Source of the DNA: Synergistaceae bacterium
GTDB taxonomy: Bacteria > Synergistota > Synergistia > Synergistales > Synergistaceae
NCBI GenBank assembly: GCA_031269875.1
Contig: JAISYM010000105.1
Location: 1-38,389, forward strand
Direction: 5' to 3'
Length of the DNA stretch: 38,389 nt
The notes under the pieces were generated by a model. It was not told the origin of the DNA, made no database searches, and worked only from the letters and a program-made list of their open reading frames with translations. The stretch's first letter is position 1. Every line of letters starts with the position of its first letter. The position numbers and the translations under genes are program-made. Shown here in pieces: positions 6,361-18,436 of the stretch.

Positions 6361-9103
6361 ACTGGTGCTGCTGACCGGACCGTCAGGGTCGGGCAAATCG
6401 TCACTGGCGTTCGACACGATCTACGCCGAGGGGCAAAGGCGCTACGTCGAGTCGCTGTCGTCGTACGCCAGGCAGTTCCTCGGAATACAGGACAAACCCG
6501 ATGTAGACGACATATCGGGACTCTCTCCCGCCATATCCATAGAACAGAAGGGGACGAGCCACAACCCCCGTTCGACGGTTGGCACCGTTACAGAGATATA
6601 CGACTACCTCCGTCTGCTCTTCGGCAGGGCCGGAACCCCGCACTGCCCCTCCTGCGGCAAGCCGGTGTTGAGGTACAGCCTGGACGAGATAGTGGATAGA
6701 ATTTTCGGCGATTACGGCGGCAAGCCTCTCGAGATAATGGCGCCGCTAGTTCGCGGCAAGAAGGGCGAGTACCGCAATCTGCTGCTTCAGCTTCGCGCCC
6801 AGGGCTACATGCGCGCGCGCATAGACGGTGAGACGTACTGGCTCGAGGAGGAGGTGCCGCTCGACAAGAAAAAACGCCACTCCATAGACGTGGTGATCGA
6901 CAGGCTCAGGATAAAGGATGAGAGTAAATCGAGGATATCCGAGGCGGTAGAGATAGCTCTGCGCCTGTCGGACGGCTTTATCCTGCTCCACTCCGAAGAT
7001 TTAGGGGATCTCGAACTCACAGAAAAATACATCTGCCCGGACTGCCAGATCAGCTTGCCTGAGATAGAGCCGCGGCTATTTTCGTTCAACAATCCGTTTG
7101 GAGCCTGTCCCGAATGTTCCGGCATGGGCGTCCACCAGCACTTTTCACCGGAACTCGCGGTCATCGGTTCCCTCCCCATCGCGGAAGGCGGCTTCCTGCC
7201 CTGGAAAAGCTATAAATATATGCTCCAGAGGGCCGAGATGATAGCCTCCAGGCACGGCTGGGACCTGCAAAAACCGTTCGACGAGCTTTCTGAAGATGCA
7301 AAGAACGTCCTTCTCTACGGATCCAGCGAAAAACTCCTTTTGACGTTCGTCGACAGAAACGGCGAGAGCGAATACATGGGACATTACGAGGGGCTCATCC
7401 CGTGGCTCACGCGACGCTTCGACGAGACCGAGTCCGAGAATTGGCGGGAGGAAATGATCCGTTACAGGGTCGACGACGTATGCGGCAGCTGCGGTGGCAG
7501 GAGGCTCAAGCCGGAGGCCCTGGCCGTGAGACTTGGGGATTACAACATCGCGGAACTCTCCGAGATGCCGGTCGAGGATCTGATACCTGCCCTGGAGTCG
7601 CTCACTCTCTCCGAAAACCAGAGGAAGATAGTGGGCCAGGCCTTTTCTGAGGTACAGAAGCGCCTGTCGTTTTTAGTCGACGTCGGCGCGGGATACCTGT
7701 CGCTCGACAGGAGGGCGGACACCCTCTCCGGTGGGGAGAGCCAGAGGATACGCCTGGCCACGCAAATAGGCTCGAAACTCTCCGGCGTCCTCTACGTGCT
7801 GGACGAACCGACCATCGGATTGCATCCGAAGGACACGAACAGACTGCTGGAGACGCTCGCGGCGATACGAAGCCTGGGCAACACGGTGATAGTCGTCGAA
7901 CACGACAGGGACGCGCTGAAGGCGGCTGATTACGTGCTGGAACTGGGGCCCGGCGCCGGGGAACACGGCGGAAACGTCGTGATTCAGGGGGAGCCTGACG
8001 CGATAGCGGCCTCGGACTCCCTGTCAGGAGCGTTCCTGCGCGGAGAGGTCACGGGGATAATAAAGGCAAAAGACGGCAGAAGGACGCCGCAGGGGTGGAT
8101 AAACGTATCGGATTGCCGCGAAAACAATCTGAAGGGAGTCGATATCTCCGTGCCCAAAGGAGTGCTCGTCTCCATGTGCGGTCTCTCCGGCTCGGGCAAG
8201 AGCACATTCCTGTACGAGATACTTTACAAGGGGCTGCGAATGCAGCTCGACAGAGAATACAGGGACAGGCCCGGAAAATTCGGCAAAATTTCCGGCGCGG
8301 ACGGCCTGCGCAACGTCGTGCTTGTGGATCAGAGCCCTATCGGACGAACGCCACGATCGAACCCGGCCACCTACACGGGCGTCTTTACCCCTATCAGGGA
8401 GTTTTTCGCCGAGCTCCCGGAGTCGAAACTCAGAGGATACATGCCGGGCCGCTTCAGCTTCAACGTAAAGGGCGGCCGCTGTGAAGCCTGTTCGGGAGAT
8501 GGTGTCCTAAAGGTCTCGATGTTGTTTTTGCCCGATGTTTATGTAAATTGCGATATTTGCCGCGGAAAGAGGTATAATAGGGAAACGCTGGAGGTGCTCC
8601 ATAAGGGGTTATCAGTCGCTGATATCCTGGACCTTACGGTGGATGAGGCAGCCGAACATTTCAAAGACATACCGAGAATCGCGTCCCGCCTTAACGTCAT
8701 TCAGGAGGCGGGGCTTGGTTATATAAAACTAGGACAGCCGGCGACAACCCTCTCAGGAGGAGAAGCGCAGCGAGTGAAGCTGGCGACGGAGCTTGGAAAG
8801 CGATTTTGCGGAAACTCGCTTTATCTCCTCGACGAGCCGACTACGGGATTGCACTATACGGATGTAAAAAAACTCCTGATACTCCTCCATAAGTTGGTAG
8901 ATCAGGGAAATTCGGTGTTACTGATAGAGCACAATCTGGACGTCCTCGTTTCCTCGGATTATCTGATAGATCTCGGTCCAGAGGGCGGCGCAAGAGGGGG
9001 GCGCGTGGTGGCCAAAGGAACTCCGGAACAGGTTTCACGGGCAAAATCCGGGTATACCGCGTTATACCTGCGCGAATATTTCAAGGAATTGAGGAAGTGC
9101 TGA
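6284..9103 (+). CDS. uvrA: UvrABC excinuclease subunit A
   Basis: The ATPase dimer that scans DNA for bulky damage and loads UvrB. About 939 residues from TTG at 6284, which has GGAGG (6271-6275) 8 bases upstream and gives the family-like start MVEWIRVTGARQHNLKN. An ATG at 6266 is in frame but lies before that ribosome binding site. It has two ABC modules: Walker A GPSGSGKSSLAFDT near residue 33 and CGLSGSGKSTFLYE in the second half. Signatures are TLSGGESQRIRLA and TLSGGEAQRVKLA, each followed by LLDEPT or VLDEPT. Zinc modules CPSCGK, CPDC...CPEC and CEAC...CDIC are intact. Overlap with uvrB implies co-translation. Confidence 0.97.
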   Translation: MVEWIRVTGARQHNLKNINVDLPKNKLVLLTGPSGSGKSSLAFDTIYAEGQRRYVESLSSYARQFLGIQDKPDVDDISGLSPAISIEQKGTSHNPRSTVGTVTEIYDYLRLLFGRAGTPHCPSCGKPVLRYSLDEIVDRIFGDYGGKPLEIMAPLVRGKKGEYRNLLLQLRAQGYMRARIDGETYWLEEEVPLDKKKRHSIDVVIDRLRIKDESKSRISEAVEIALRLSDGFILLHSEDLGDLELTEKYICPDCQISLPEIEPRLFSFNNPFGACPECSGMGVHQHFSPELAVIGSLPIAEGGFLPWKSYKYMLQRAEMIASRHGWDLQKPFDELSEDAKNVLLYGSSEKLLLTFVDRNGESEYMGHYEGLIPWLTRRFDETESENWREEMIRYRVDDVCGSCGGRRLKPEALAVRLGDYNIAELSEMPVEDLIPALESLTLSENQRKIVGQAFSEVQKRLSFLVDVGAGYLSLDRRADTLSGGESQRIRLATQIGSKLSGVLYVLDEPTIGLHPKDTNRLLETLAAIRSLGNTVIVVEHDRDALKAADYVLELGPGAGEHGGNVVIQGEPDAIAASDSLSGAFLRGEVTGIIKAKDGRRTPQGWINVSDCRENNLKGVDISVPKGVLVSMCGLSGSGKSTFLYEILYKGLRMQLDREYRDRPGKFGKISGADGLRNVVLVDQSPIGRTPRSNPATYTGVFTPIREFFAELPESKLRGYMPGRFSFNVKGGRCEACSGDGVLKVSMLFLPDVYVNCDICRGKRYNRETLEVLHKGLSVADILDLTVDEAAEHFKDIPRIASRLNVIQEAGLGYIKLGQPATTLSGGEAQRVKLATELGKRFCGNSLYLLDEPTTGLHYTDVKKLLILLHKLVDQGNSVLLIEHNLDVLVSSDYLIDLGPEGGARGGRVVAKGTPEQVSRAKSGYTALYLREYFKELRKC

Positions 9104-9107
9104 TTTA

Positions 9108-9851
9108 ATGGAGGATTTTTGCTGGGGACGGAACCCGGTGATAAAGCTATTGGAGGACGAACCGGCGCTGTGTCTTAAGGTTATGGCGTCAAAGACGATG
9201 CAGAGGACGACGCTCGACCATATTGCCGGTCTCTGCCGCGCGGCTGGAATCCCGCTCCAGAGGGTCGAACCGAAAGCCTTGAACTCCATGATAGAGGGGG
9301 TCAACCATCAGGGCGTAGTGGCGGTTATCGCCGCGAAACCGATGATGAATATCGCGGACGCGCTCGATCTGCTCCCCAAGCCGCCGTCAAGGGCTTTGGC
9401 CGTGCTGCTGGATCACGTTCAGGATCCTCATAACTTGGGCGCGATGATCCGTTCCGCGGAGGCCGCGTCCGCAAGTTTCCTGGCGCTGCCGCTCAGAAGG
9501 AGCTCGCTTCCCACCGGGACGGTCGTAAAGACGAGCGCCGGCGCCTCGATGAGGCTTCCGCTAGCCTCCGTAGGAAATACCGCGTCCACCGTAAGAGAGT
9601 TTCAGGAGGCCGGGCTATGGACTGTAGCGCTCGACTCCGGCGCGAAGAGGAGCATATACGGCGCCGCCCTTCCAGCGCGGACTCTGCTGGTAGTCGGATC
9701 CGAGGGCAAAGGAGTCGGCAGGACGACCGCATCGGCATGTGACGAAACGCTGAGCATACCGATAGCGGGCGAGGTGGGAAGTTTGAACGCATCCGTCGCT
9801 TTGGCGGTTGCAATGTTCGAATGGTTCAGGCTAAACTGTACGGGAAGTTAG
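9108..9851 (+). CDS. rlmB: SpoU/TrmH family 2'-O-ribose RNA methyltransferase (RlmB-like)
   Basis: 247 residues. The N-terminal RNA-binding domain begins WGRNPVIKLLEDEPALC, as in RlmB, which methylates G2251 of 23S rRNA. The C-terminal SPOUT domain has all three motifs: DHVQDPHNLGAMIRSAEA (about residues 102-119), VVGSEGKGV near 195 and SLNASVALAVAMFEW near 225. It follows uvrA after 4 bases, so it belongs to the same transcript. RlmB and the plain TrmH tRNA enzymes share the catalytic domain; the N-terminal domain and VNHQGVVAV segment favour RlmB. The exact nucleotide target is inferred. Confidence 0.85.
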   Translation: MEDFCWGRNPVIKLLEDEPALCLKVMASKTMQRTTLDHIAGLCRAAGIPLQRVEPKALNSMIEGVNHQGVVAVIAAKPMMNIADALDLLPKPPSRALAVLLDHVQDPHNLGAMIRSAEAASASFLALPLRRSSLPTGTVVKTSAGASMRLPLASVGNTASTVREFQEAGLWTVALDSGAKRSIYGAALPARTLLVVGSEGKGVGRTTASACDETLSIPIAGEVGSLNASVALAVAMFEWFRLNCTGS

Positions 9852-9883
9852 GGGCTTAGGAACTTTTTAAAGAAGGTAGGAAT

Positions 9884-11053
9884 ATGGATAACAAAATATC
9901 AAAAATAACGGAAAACAGAAGCACGGTCTTAGCTGTCGACGACACCGCCTTAAACATTGATATTCTGGAGGCGGCGCTGAGCGACAGGTACGATATTTAT
10001 ACGGCTATGGACGGAGAGACGGCGCTCGAGATTGTCGCGAAAACCCCTCCCGATATCATACTTCTCGACGTCGTTATGCCTGGGATGAGCGGTTACGACG
10101 TATGCATAAAACTTAAAGAGGATCCGGCGACGGCCGATATCCCGGTAATATTCCTGACGGCTATGACGGATATACACGACAAGGCGCGCGGGTTCGAACT
10201 CGGCGCTGTCGACTACATGGTGAAACCGTTCGCGATTTTGGAAGTGCAGGCAAGACTCGACGTGCATCTCTCCCTCCTCGCCGCTAAAAAAGCCCTGAAG
10301 GAACAGAACGAGATGCTGGAAATAAAAGTGAGGGAGCGAACTCAGGAGCTTGCCGTGACACAGGGCGTGATCATCGAGGCGATGGCGAGCCTCGCTGAGA
10401 CGAGGGACTCCGAGACGGCGGATCACGTCATGCGGACAAGGTATTACGTCGAAGCGCTCTCCGTAAAACTGAAGGAGCACCCGAAGTTCAACGCGTACCT
10501 CTCCTCCATACACCCTACCGATCTGGGTACAGCCGCGACCCTTCACGACATAGGGAAGGTCGGGGTTCCAGATCACATCCTGCTAAAGCCAGCTCGCCTG
10601 ACGCCGGTGGAATACGAGGAGATAAAAAAGCACGCGACATACGGGCACGAAATTTTGAGCAAGCTCGTGTCGCGTCTGCCGGGTAACGTGTTCCTCAAGC
10701 TCGCGGACGAGATAGCGTGGACACACCATGAGAAGTGGGACGGAAACGGCTATCCCAGGAAACTCAAATGTGATGAAATTCCGATACCGGGGCGGCTCAT
10801 GGCGATAGCCGACGTGTACGACGCGATGGTGAGCCAGAGGGTCTATAAGCCGCCGATGTCGCACGGCGAAGCGCTGGAGTTCATCATGAGCGAGAGCGGC
10901 AAACACTTCGACCCGGACGTAGCCAACGCCTTCAGCGAACTTGGAAACACGTTCCAGTACATCACACAGGAGCTGACGCCGAAAGACACAGGCAGAACCG
11001 TGATAACGGCGGACGATCTGGACGCGAAGATATTGGAAAAAGCGTCGTCATAA
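9884..11053 (+). CDS. Response regulator with HD-GYP domain, probable c-di-GMP phosphodiesterase
   Basis: 389 residues. An N-terminal receiver domain has the acidic pair DD19-20, phospho-acceptor Asp62 in LLDVVMPGMSG, the Thr in FLTAM and Lys in MVKPF. A helical linker (about 133-165, likely coiled coil) joins an HD-GYP domain with LHDIGKVGVPD (His221-Asp222), HATYGHEIL, HHEKWDGNGYP (GYP at 289-291) and IADVYDAM. HD-GYP enzymes break c-di-GMP down to pGpG or GMP. It lies 32 bases after rlmB with AAGGTAGG before its ATG, so it may be the last gene of the uvrBA-rlmB unit. No kinase gene is adjacent; the hybrid kinase or HPt protein near the right end is a possible but unproven phosphodonor. Confidence 0.9.
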   Translation: MDNKISKITENRSTVLAVDDTALNIDILEAALSDRYDIYTAMDGETALEIVAKTPPDIILLDVVMPGMSGYDVCIKLKEDPATADIPVIFLTAMTDIHDKARGFELGAVDYMVKPFAILEVQARLDVHLSLLAAKKALKEQNEMLEIKVRERTQELAVTQGVIIEAMASLAETRDSETADHVMRTRYYVEALSVKLKEHPKFNAYLSSIHPTDLGTAATLHDIGKVGVPDHILLKPARLTPVEYEEIKKHATYGHEILSKLVSRLPGNVFLKLADEIAWTHHEKWDGNGYPRKLKCDEIPIPGRLMAIADVYDAMVSQRVYKPPMSHGEALEFIMSESGKHFDPDVANAFSELGNTFQYITQELTPKDTGRTVITADDLDAKILEKASS

Positions 11054-11381
11054 ACGGCGCACAGCCGAGATACGGCTCAAGCGCGCCATATACGTCTATT
11101 TACGCCCAACTGACACCAATTCGCGATCGACAGGCTGTTTTTGACGTGGCTTAAAGGTTGTCGAAAATCCGTTTTAGCGCTTCACCCCTCAGGCCTTTGA
11201 TTTCAAATTGGCACGAAATCATTTTGTAGTCAAAACCCCGCTGGCGCGTTTCGAAAAACTATGCTACCCTTTACATAGGGATAAGGGAATCGCTGATCCC
11301 AGCAGGGTTTAAATTCTTGCGCATTAGAGGTCCCGCGGTAAATCAGTCTTTCCCGTGATATTGTACTGAGGGGGTGGCGGC
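11054..11381. other. Intergenic stretch holding repeat copy 1 and an undefined leader
   Basis: 328 bases without a gene. It holds repeat copy 1 (11113-11214) and then about 165 bases ahead of the small membrane-protein gene. These include a short inverted repeat CCCTTTACATAGGG near 11268 and GGGA...TCCC near 11286. No promoter with two good boxes was found. Confidence 0.5.
11113..11214 (+). repeat. MITE-like repeat, copy 1
   Basis: About 102 bases, running from ACACCAATTCGCGATCG to TTTCAAATTGGCAC. It is clearly homologous to 17846-17946 in the same orientation and to 11801-11900 in reverse. Shared blocks are CCAATTCGCGATC, GTTTTT, GTTGTC, GCTTCACCC and AGGCCTTTGA. The ends are inverted repeats of about 9-10 bases (consensus ATACCAATT / AATTGGTAT). 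There is no coding capacity, which fits a non-autonomous miniature element or a structured intergenic repeat. Confidence 0.8.
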
Positions 11382-11750
11382 ATGTTCCTGGCTGGCTCGC
11401 AAGGCAAAAAGGCGGCGGTTTTGCTTACGGTCGTGTCTTTCCTCCTTCTCCAAGTCTCCGTGATGCTGGTTCAGACACGCGCGCCCGGCGGTGACATGTC
11501 TCCCGGGGTAAGCTCTTATCTGTTAGTGGCTGATATGTCAAACGACAGCGTCTGCGCAATGACTGCGACAAACCGTTCAGGGCACCGCATGGCGGCGGAT
11601 TCCTCCGGGGATTTTGCCGGGTATGGAGTTTCCCTTTGGAAAACAGCTGAAATTTCCGACGAAAAAGACAAAAATCATACTCCTCAGGGCACAGCCCAAA
11701 ACCTTGGGCTTGCGCTGGAGGCGCAATTCAACGTAGTATCCAGAAAATAG
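11382..11750 (+). CDS. Small membrane or secreted protein of unknown function between inverted repeats
   Basis: 122 residues. GGGGGTGG lies shortly before the ATG. The N-terminus GSQGKKAAVLLTVVSFLLLQVSVMLVQT is a basic stretch plus a hydrophobic segment, either an uncleaved signal anchor or a signal peptide. The remainder is polar, rich in Ser, Asp and Asn, with no recognised domain. It stands alone between the HD-GYP regulator and the ATP synthase operon, and inverted copies of the ~100-bp repeat flank it on both sides (11113-11214 and 11801-11900). It could be a passenger gene or a chance neighbour; I cannot assign a role. Confidence 0.5.
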   Translation: MFLAGSQGKKAAVLLTVVSFLLLQVSVMLVQTRAPGGDMSPGVSSYLLVADMSNDSVCAMTATNRSGHRMAADSSGDFAGYGVSLWKTAEISDEKDKNHTPQGTAQNLGLALEAQFNVVSRK

Positions 11751-11760
11751 AGCCAGCCCC

Positions 11761-11787
11761 GGCAAAATCTCCAAGAGTTTTTTTGCC
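11761..11787 (+). terminator. Possible hairpin terminator after the small membrane-protein gene
   Basis: GGCAAAA-T-CTC-CAA-GAG-TTT-TTTTGCC forms a bulged hairpin 11 bases after the stop at 11750. The 3' arm is U-rich, but no U run follows the stem, so termination strength is doubtful. Confidence 0.35.
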
Positions 11788-11800
11788 CTGACAACAATTC

Positions 11801-11900
11801 ATACCAATTTAAGTCAAAGGCCTGAAGGGTGAAGCGTTAAAACCAGTCTGGACAACCCTTGAGCTATATCAAAAACTGCCTGATGATCGCGAATTGGTAT
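11801..11900 (-). repeat. MITE-like repeat, copy 2 (inverted)
   Basis: 100 bases bounded by ATACCAATT at 11801 and AATTGGTAT ending at 11900, a perfect 9-base terminal inverted repeat. Read on the minus strand it aligns over its whole length with copies 1 and 3. It lies between the small membrane-protein gene and atpB, so any promoter of the ATP synthase operon must lie in 11901-12020, inside the copy, or upstream of it. Confidence 0.8.
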
Positions 11901-12032
11901 CAATTTCAAACGCAGGTCGACGCTTCGGCTGAGTGCCATAAAACACCAACCCGCGTAGTCCGCATACCAAAACGCCCAGACAGCGTTTCCTTGATAATAG
12001 TCCGCAGACAGGACAGTATTGGAGGTTTATTT

Positions 12033-13017
<985 letters not shown>

Positions 13018-13045
13018 CAGGGCGCGGGAAACGAGGTGAACAGCG

Positions 13046-13558
13046 ATGCCGGAAGGCAGCATAATAAGTTTCGACTCTGGCCTGCTGGTGCATATCGGCA
13101 TACAGTGGTTCAACATCGTACTTCTCTCAGTCGTCCTGGTACGGATTTTATACAAACCCGTGAAGAAGTTCATGGACACGAGGGCGGCCGGCATAAGGGA
13201 TCACATGGCCTCCGCCCGCCGCGCGAACGACGAGGCCAGGGATTTGAAGGCGGAATACGAGAAAAAGATTGCCGACATCGACCGCGAACGATCTGAGATG
13301 CTGTACCGGGCCGAGAGGCATGCGGCTCAGAAGAGCGAACAGATCGTCAAAGAGACGAAAGAAAAGGCCGACGCGATGATTCGTCAGGCCGAGGAGACGT
13401 CCGCCCTGGAACTCAAAAGAGGCAGGGAACGGCTTCGGTTGGAGGCGGTGGAACTGGCTTCGTTGATCGCCGGAAAATTCGTCCAGGCCTCTATGGACGA
13501 GGGGCTTCAAAAACAATTGACGGATCAGGCTTTTAAGGATTACGTGGACGCGCGATGA
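13046..13558 (+). CDS. atpF: F-type ATP synthase subunit b
   Basis: 170 residues with GAGGTG 6 bases before the ATG. One N-terminal membrane segment (about 15-38, HIGIQWFNIVLLSVVLVRI) is followed by the conserved YKPVKKFMDTRAAGI and a long charged helix to the C-terminus, the right-handed coiled-coil stator stalk. The C-terminal segment LASLIAGKFVQASM binds subunit delta. Length is normal for a bacterial b subunit and only one b gene is present, so a homodimer is expected. The stop codon overlaps the start of atpH (ATGA). Confidence 0.93.
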   Translation: MPEGSIISFDSGLLVHIGIQWFNIVLLSVVLVRILYKPVKKFMDTRAAGIRDHMASARRANDEARDLKAEYEKKIADIDRERSEMLYRAERHAAQKSEQIVKETKEKADAMIRQAEETSALELKRGRERLRLEAVELASLIAGKFVQASMDEGLQKQLTDQAFKDYVDAR

Positions 13559-14016
13559 TAAACCTCGACTCACTTTACGCGCGCGGGTTGCTCGAATACG
13601 CCGAATCGCTGAATATGCTCCCGATTTTGTATGAGGAGGCGTCGGGAATACTGGACGGACGTGAGGTAACGAAGATGGGGCCCGGCACCGACGCGCTCAT
13701 TCGCTTTATGAGGGCTGTCTCTCGCGGGAACAGGAAATCTGTGCTCAAAAAATTCGCCGCCGCGGCCCATGACAAACTGGGGATAACAGATGTGGAAGTA
13801 ACCGCTCCGAGTCCCCTTTCACCGGAACAGTTATCAGTCCTGTCGGACGGACTTCGCCGGTCGCTCAAAAAAAATCCGGTGCTGTCCGTAAGGCTTGACG
13901 ATTCACTGCTAGGTGGTGTCAGGGTGATAGCCGGCAATCGCATGATCGACTATTCGATAAAACAGAAGATATCCAGGCTTAGAGGGATTCTCCATGAGAA
14001 GGTGGTGAGCGAATGA
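13555..14016 (+). CDS. atpH: F-type ATP synthase subunit delta
   Basis: 153 residues, about 20-25 shorter than most delta subunits (OSCP), with the N-terminal helical bundle reduced. The C-terminal part shows the family pattern: [20 protein letters not shown], then the strand-like [23 protein letters not shown] and a final helix KISRLRGIL. Delta ties the b stalk to the top of the alpha3beta3 head. Start and stop codons overlap those of atpF and atpA, so translation is coupled on both sides. Confidence 0.88.
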   Translation: MINLDSLYARGLLEYAESLNMLPILYEEASGILDGREVTKMGPGTDALIRFMRAVSRGNRKSVLKKFAAAAHDKLGITDVEVTAPSPLSPEQLSVLSDGLRRSLKKNPVLSVRLDDSLLGGVRVIAGNRMIDYSIKQKISRLRGILHEKVVSE

Positions 14017-15530
14017 ACAGCGGCCTGTATGATATAAGCACTTTGATAAAAAACGAAGTGCTTGGTTTCATCGCGTCTCCTGAGGCGTGTGAGGTCGGGC
14101 GTGTGATGCAGGTGGGCGACGGCATAATTCACGCCATCGGCCTGGACGACGTCATGAGCGGAGAGCTGGTGCGCTTGGACGACGGCGTGACCGGGATCGC
14201 CATGAACCTGGAGCAAAGCGGCGTCAGCATCGTGCTGCTCGGCGGCATGAAGGGAATAAAGGAAGGGGATCTGGTATACAGGACCGGCAGGATAGCGGAG
14301 GTTCCGGTGGGTGACGCCCTGCTCGGACGGGTTGTAAACGCCATCTGCGAACCACTGGACCGCAAGGGGCCTATCGAGACCGGCAAGCACCGGCCTATAG
14401 AACGCGTCGCGCCTGGAGTGCTGGCGCGGCAGACAGTCGATGTCCCGCTTTTGACCGGCATCAAGGCCATAGATTCGATGATACCGATAGGCAGGGGGCA
14501 GAGGCAGCTCATAATAGGCGACAGACAGACGGGCAAAACCGCCATAGCCGTCGACACGATCATCAACCAGAAGGACAAGGGCGTTAAGTGCATATATGTG
14601 GCGATAGGACAGAAGATGTCCACAGTGGCGGACATAGTCAAGACGCTGGCCGGCCGCGGGGCGCTCGCCTACACGGTCGTCGTCGCGGCGGGCGCCGCTG
14701 AACCGGTGACGATGCAGTACCTGTCGCCCTATTCGGGGGCCGCTATGGGCGAGGAGTGGATGCAAAACGGCGACGACGTCCTCATTGTATACGACGACCT
14801 CTCGAAGCACGCGGTTGCCTACAGAACAATGAGTCTGCTGCTGCGCAGGCCGCCGGGAAGAGAGGCGTATCCCGGAGACGTTTTCTATCTCCACTCGCGC
14901 CTCCTGGAGCGGGCCGGACGGCTCAACGCCGAAAACGGCGGCGGTTCGATAACGGCCCTTCCTATAATAGAGACCCAGGCTGGGGACATGTCCGCCTACA
15001 TACCGACCAACGTCATCTCCATAACGGACGGCCAGATATACCTGGAAACGGTCGCGTTCAACTCCGGCATCCGTCCCGCCATAAACCCGGGGCTGTCCGT
15101 CTCGCGGGTGGGAAGTTCCGCTCAGGTCAAGGCAATGAAGAAGGTCGCCGCCCCGATACGCATGGAGCTGGCCCAGTACAGGGAACTCGCCGCCTTCGCC
15201 CAGTACAGCTCCGACCTGGACGATGAGACAAAGGCCCGCCTCCGTCATGGGGAACGGATAGTGGAGACGCTCAAACAGGAGCAGTTCAGCCCCTTCCGAC
15301 TGGAAGACGAAATACTGATCCTGTACGCCACGGTAAAAAAATACGTGGACGACGTGAACGTAGAGAAAATCCTCCGGTTCGAGAACGGTCTAGTCGAACA
15401 TTTCAGGGACAACCACGCCGGCGTCATGGAAGATGTCGCGGCGAGAGGGCTCGAACCGGACCTTGAAGAGGAAATCATACGGGGGATAGAACAGTACAGG
15501 CAGTTCGTCCGCGAAGAACATCTCTTTTAG
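14013..15530 (+). CDS. atpA: F-type ATP synthase subunit alpha
   Basis: 505 residues, full length. Visible are the N-terminal beta-barrel ([20 protein letters not shown]), P-loop [14 protein letters not shown] near residue 169, CIYVAIGQK, the Walker B strand [13 protein letters not shown], the [20 protein letters not shown] loop and the signature [17 protein letters not shown]. Alpha carries the regulatory nucleotide site and the arginine finger in the VSRVGS region. The start ATG overlaps the atpH stop. A long antisense open frame covers its 5' part and is a shadow of the high-GC coding sequence. Confidence 0.97.
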   Translation: MNSGLYDISTLIKNEVLGFIASPEACEVGRVMQVGDGIIHAIGLDDVMSGELVRLDDGVTGIAMNLEQSGVSIVLLGGMKGIKEGDLVYRTGRIAEVPVGDALLGRVVNAICEPLDRKGPIETGKHRPIERVAPGVLARQTVDVPLLTGIKAIDSMIPIGRGQRQLIIGDRQTGKTAIAVDTIINQKDKGVKCIYVAIGQKMSTVADIVKTLAGRGALAYTVVVAAGAAEPVTMQYLSPYSGAAMGEEWMQNGDDVLIVYDDLSKHAVAYRTMSLLLRRPPGREAYPGDVFYLHSRLLERAGRLNAENGGGSITALPIIETQAGDMSAYIPTNVISITDGQIYLETVAFNSGIRPAINPGLSVSRVGSSAQVKAMKKVAAPIRMELAQYRELAAFAQYSSDLDDETKARLRHGERIVETLKQEQFSPFRLEDEILILYATVKKYVDDVNVEKILRFENGLVEHFRDNHAGVMEDVAARGLEPDLEEEIIRGIEQYRQFVREEHLF

Positions 15531-15548
15531 CGAACTCGGAGAAAAGAC

Positions 15549-17839
<2,291 letters not shown>

Positions 17840-17845
17840 GGACTC

Positions 17846-17946
17846 ATGCCAATTCGCGATCGATAGGCTGTTTTTAATGTGGCTGAGCCGTTGTCCAAAC
17901 CGGCTACAACGCTTCACCCTTTAGGCCTTTGATTTCAAATCGGTAT
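17846..17946 (+). repeat. MITE-like repeat, copy 3, between atpD and atpC
   Basis: 101 bases from ATGCCAATTCGCGATCG to GATTTCAAATCGGTAT, homologous throughout to copies 1 and 2. It fills the atpD-atpC intergenic space: it starts 7 bases after the beta stop and ends just before the atpC ribosome binding site (GGAGGG, 17953-17958). The reading frames on both sides are intact. Confidence 0.8.
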
Positions 17947-17962
17947 CATCATGGAGGGACGA

Positions 17963-18436
17963 ATGGATAAAAAACTCAGGTTGAGGGTTCTTACCCCGTA
18001 CAACTCGCTCTGCGATCGAGAGGTGGATTACGTCATATTCAGGTCGAAGGAGGGGGACGCCGGCATACAGATCGGGCACGAGCCGTTCACGGCGGCGCTC
18101 GACGAGGGCCTGCTAGCGTACCGCGCGGGCTCCGAGGTACATACCCTGGTCGTCTTGGGGGGCGTCGCCTCCGTACTGGACGACGAGGTCACGGTATTCT
18201 CCGAGATCGCGGATCACCCGGACAGGATAAAGCAGACCATCAACGAACTCGCGCGGAATAAGTCGGTACTCGCGAAAGAAGAGCAGAAGGGGAGCATGGA
18301 CATACAGATCATGGAACTGGGCTTGCGCCGCGCGCTGGTTCGGATTGACGTGAGCGCTTACTCGATAATCAAGGGGCGCACGGGAGTCACAAATTTTGAC
18401 GAAGGCAAGCGCGACGGCAGCCGGCGAGGAATTTGA
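17963..18436 (+). CDS. atpC: F-type ATP synthase subunit epsilon
   Basis: 157 residues from ATG 17963, with GGAGGG 4-5 bases upstream; an ATG at 17951 would include the binding site itself. The N-terminal beta-sandwich is clear (LRLRVLTPYNSLCDREVDYV, GDAGIQIGHEPFTAALDEGL, LVVLGGVASVLDDEVTVFSE). A helical C-terminal part follows, longer than minimal and ending in a basic tail. Epsilon couples gamma to the c-ring and can inhibit hydrolysis through its C-terminal helices. Its 3' end overlaps the next gene by 41 bases. Confidence 0.92.
   Translation: MDKKLRLRVLTPYNSLCDREVDYVIFRSKEGDAGIQIGHEPFTAALDEGLLAYRAGSEVHTLVVLGGVASVLDDEVTVFSEIADHPDRIKQTINELARNKSVLAKEEQKGSMDIQIMELGLRRALVRIDVSAYSIIKGRTGVTNFDEGKRDGSRRGI

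Noticed and set aside
11859-12032. 58-residue N-terminal extension of atpB
   Set aside because: It begins inside repeat copy 2 and lacks a binding site, whereas ATG 12033 has GGAGG at ideal distance and gives the usual length.
13950-15248. 432-codon open frame antisense to atpA
   Set aside because: Arg/His/Tyr-rich composition typical of a shadow frame in high-GC coding DNA; atpA on the other strand is unambiguous.
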